64,000 nucleotides of DNA, from the NCBI GenBank assembly GCA_017506865.1, contig JAFCMP010000044.1:310001-374000 (forward strand), written 5' to 3'. Source of the stretch: Tribonema minus (taxonomy: Eukaryota; Sar; Xanthophyceae; Tribonematales; Tribonemataceae). The translations under genes and the position numbers were made by a program. Shown in pieces: positions 60,935-64,000 of the stretch. Below the pieces are notes generated by a model. The model did not search any database, was not told where the DNA came from, and worked only from the letters and a program-made list of their open reading frames with translations. The stretch's first letter is position 1, and each line of letters begins with the position of its first letter.

Positions 60935-63900
60935 ATGCCAGCAGCTCAGCAGCGCTGTGCGGGCTGCAGCAGCAAAATGCGTCCTCGCGAAGAGGGCGAT
61001 GGTTCAAGTTTCCCCAAAAAGAGGGTTTGCCACGAGAACAGCCGGCAGCCTGACGCTGGAGCTGTGCTGCAAATTCTGCTGGCCAGCGATGCTTTGTGCT
61101 GGGTGGAGGTGCTCGCCTTGGCATCCGTCAGCAGGACGATACGCTTTCACGCGATTGAGGTGCGCAGCTTGCATGTGGCGCACTTGAGTTACCTCTAGTT
61201 AGGTAGCGAAGGTGCCCCGCCTGCATGATGAGCGCGCAGCAGTCAGCGAAAGCAGCGAGCATTCAGGTGATTATCCGCATCTTCTTCTGAGCTGATGCGC
61301 CCCTGATCTGTTGAGCATCCCTTGATCAAAAGCGCACTTGTTGGTATGCCACACGACACTGTGCTGGGTGTTCACCTACTTTACCTTGGCGCATCGGTGG
61401 TGCCAACTGCACTCACACGGTGAGACTGTTATGACAAGCCACTGCTTAACAGTGTTTTGCAACGGCGCGCGCCTCTATCTTGTAGCGTCGTGTCACGACT
61501 GTGTTGTCTCCGAACTAGCAGTAACTAGCAGTTCGTGACACACAAACAATCTTGTAGCTGTATACGCAGGAGTCATGCTGTTCACATTGATCATATCCCT
61601 CAGTCGTTCACATAGAAGCGGTGCATTCCTGGGTGTGCAAGAGCAGAGGTGCTCGCTGTTTGCGAAAAGCTGGTTTCCGAGTAGTTCATCATGCCCTCGC
61701 CAGCGCTCAGCTCTCTGTCTGCATTGAACAGCTGCTGCAGTAGAGAAGCTGCAGCAGTCCTCAGTGTATAGCACGTAGCAGAGCGCTGACAGGTCATGAT
61801 GACAGGTGATACGTGTCGTTGTCATTGTCATTTCAAGTATGCTGGACACACAACAAACTTCCCTTTATGCAAGGCGATGTTCTCCCCGCTCTCTCCTCGA
61901 CGAAGTCTTACAAAGTTGCTGCCTGACAGATGATGCAGTTCATACGCAAATAGCCGAAAGGAAGTGCAGCAACACGCCAATGCTTAAAGCTCTTATCCAA
62001 CTACCTCAGTCACTCTTTGGCAATTACTCAATGAATCTGGCATTTCAAAGCGGTAGATCAGTGAGCTTGTGCATTCTGTGCACAGGCCTGTACACAGGCG
62101 TGTCCCCCATATTTTTGCTGAGCACCCCTAGCCATGCACATACATCATGTGCGTCACCATGTTCTGCACACATCTCACCTATACTCAGCGCCTGGACTTC
62201 AACTCACACAATCAAACCGCAACCGGCGACCCCCCCCCCCCCCCCTCGCCGCAGGCCCTCGCCCACTGCTCGCTGACCTTCCACAACACGGCCCGCTTCG
62301 CGCACCGCTGGTACCAGCTCCCCGTGGCCCGCCTCCTCAAGGCCATAACAGCGCCCGAAGCAATCCGCATCCACAGCGTCAACAGCGAGGGCCGCGCCGA
62401 CAGCCCGGACCCCGGCTTCCGCGCGCTGTGGCGGCGCCTGTGCGACGGCATCCTTGCGGTGGATGCGCACCCCACAGTGCAGCGGCTCAGCGTGTGTGGC
62501 TTCGGCTGGGACGACGGAGGCCTGTCGGCAGTGCTCGACGGCCTCGCGCGCGGCGCCTTCGCGCAGCTGCGCGAGCTCGACCTCTCGCACAACGCGGGCG
62601 GCGCGCGCCGCGGCGGCCGCGCGCCGCCGACGTCGTGCTCGCTCCACTTCCTCTGCAAGCACGTGCTGCTGCGCGGCTGCTGCCCGCGCCTCGCCGCGCT
62701 GCGCATCCACGACGCCGTCGCCGCGCCCGCGCAGCACCAGCAGCAGCAGCAGCAGCAGCGCACCGCCGCCGCCGCCGCCGATGACGCGCCAGCGGCGGCG
62801 GCGGCGGCGGCGTGCGCGGTGCGCTTGCGCGAGCTGGAGGCGGACGTCGCCGTCGTCCTGTCCGCGGAGCTTTTTCCGCAGTCGCTGCTGCGCAGCCTGA
62901 GGACGCTGACGCTGTGGGGCTGGGCGGCGGCGCGGCCCGCGGCAGGCGCAATAGTGGACGCGCTTGCGTGCGCTCCGTGCGCCGAGCTGCAGTCGCTCAC
63001 GCTGCGCCAGGTCGACTTCGGCCCGCCTGCCGCGACGGCGGTGGCGGCGGCGGCGGATGCGCAGGAGGCCGCAGGAGAGGGCGACGCGCTGCTGCGGCTG
63101 CTGAGCGGCGCCGCGCTGCCGTCGCTGCGGCGCGTGCGCCTGTGCGATGCGCGCGCGCTCGGCGTGGAGATCGCGGAGCTCGTGGCGGAGCTGCCGGGGC
63201 CGCAGTTCTGCATGCTAAAGCTCAGCGCGCCGCGGCACCGCGCCGCCGCCGACGCGTCCGCCGCCGCTCTCTTTCCCGCCAAGCTCACGGGCCTGCTGAG
63301 CAGCGGCGGCAGCGGCAGCGCGGCGGCAGCAGCTGCGGCGGCAGCAGCGCCGACGCTCAGCGCGCACTTCAGCGGCTTGGCAGTGCTAGACCTGTCCAAC
63401 GCGTGCCCGTCGCACCTGCCGACGAGCGCCGCGCTGCTGCGCGCCGCCGCGGCCGCGTGCCCGCGCCTCACCGCACTGACGCTTGCCGGCAACGACCTGG
63501 GGTGCCCAGGCGCCGCGGCGCCGCTGCGCGAGGCCCTCGCAGCGCGCCGCTGGCCCGCGCTCGAGACGCTCGTACTCAACGCCACGGACCTGGAGGATGC
63601 AGCGTTTGCGTCGCTGTGCTCAGCGCTCAGTGGTGTCGTGCCTACGGCGGCACTGGGCGCTGCTGTCGCCGCGGGGAGCGCTACGGCGGCGGCGCCGCGG
63701 CTCAGGCGCCTGGAGCTGCGCTGCTGCGGGCTGCGCGCCGCCGCCATGGCCGCGCTGCGCGCGTGCGCCGCCGCCGGCGCGCTGCCGTCCCTGGAGCACC
63801 TCGACGTCAGCGGCAACCCCATCGGCGACGCCGGCGCGGCGGCGCTGGCGCGCGCGCTGCCGCACGCGCCGCGCGCCGCCGCGCTGCTGGCGATGGGCTG

Positions 63901-64000
63901 CGACATTGCGGCGCCGGGGCTCGGCGCGATCGTGGGGTGCATGCGCGAGGGCCACGCCCCGCGCCTGCGCCTGCTGCACATCTGCTGCAACCAGCTGCTG
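60935..64000 (+). CDS. LRR (RNI-like) protein, truncated by window end
   Basis: Exon 1 is 60935-61159 (75 codons); exon 2 starts at 62255 and is open to the window edge. Exon 1 has a short F-box-like helix pair (LQILLASDALCWVEVLALAS then VSRTIRFHAIE). Exon 2 continues ALAHCSLTFHNTARFAHRWY and then ribonuclease-inhibitor-type LRRs: LRELDLSHN, LAVLDLSNA, LTALTLAGNDLG, LETLVLNATDLEDAA, LRRLELRCCGLRAAA and LEHLDVSGNPIGDAGAAALA. The repeats are separated by poly-Ala, poly-Gln and Gly/Ser insertions. Proteins of this sort usually bind partners or small GTPases. A long ORF on the opposite strand (62212-63990) is a compositional shadow. The acceptor at 62254 is preceded by a C homopolymer. Confidence 0.75.

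Noticed and set aside
62212-63990. 592-codon minus-strand ORF
   Set aside because: It mirrors the GC-rich LRR exon on the plus strand and is Ala/Ser/Arg low complexity with no motif; the plus strand has clear LRRs.

Overview
This is nuclear DNA from a eukaryote, not a bacterial or viral segment. Genes are split by spliceosomal introns. Exons are very GC-rich and encode long Ala, Gly, Ser and Gln runs, while introns and spacers are closer to balanced composition. The gene set is eukaryotic (VPS13, Beclin/ATG6, exocyst EXO84, COG2, a TKL-type kinase). A CCT-motif protein, a plant-like ATG6 N-terminus and scattered TTAGGG-type repeats suggest an alga. A photosynthetic stramenopile is my best guess, but it is not proven.

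Layout. Positions ~471-25635 (+) hold the C-terminal part of one giant VPS13-family lipid-transfer protein: 27 exons in my model, with the 5' end outside the window. Next come a repeat-rich spacer, an intronless LRR protein (28191-29975, +), an intronless Beclin-1/ATG6 (31569-33128, +), a weak hypothetical gene (34217-34834, -), a four-exon TKL-like kinase (36706-40137, +), a five-exon PH-SAM-PX protein (41598-46014, +), a TAZ-finger-like ORF (47496-47960, -), a CCT-motif protein (48659-49438, +), EXO84 (50837-55116, -) divergent from COG2 (55425-59037, +), a small ParB-fold-like conserved protein (60199-60765, -), and an LRR protein that runs off the right edge (60935-64000+, +).

Five of the twelve genes (VPS13, ATG6, the PX protein, EXO84, COG2) act in membrane contact, autophagy or vesicle tethering. 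This may be chance.

The most unusual property is how the introns are built. In at least 14 places a piece of an exon with its adjoining splice site is repeated one to three times, in decayed form, in the neighbouring intron or 3' flank. The junctions often carry a short ACTTCA-type repeat. At least five of about 39 introns use GC instead of GT donors, as enforced by the reading frame. Many introns hold degenerate TTAGGG/CCCTAA runs and C-rich tracts before the acceptor. One VPS13 intron carries a 551-bp element with 19-bp terminal inverted repeats and a 6-bp target duplication. All exon coordinates are my own splice models from frame continuity and family motifs, without transcript data.
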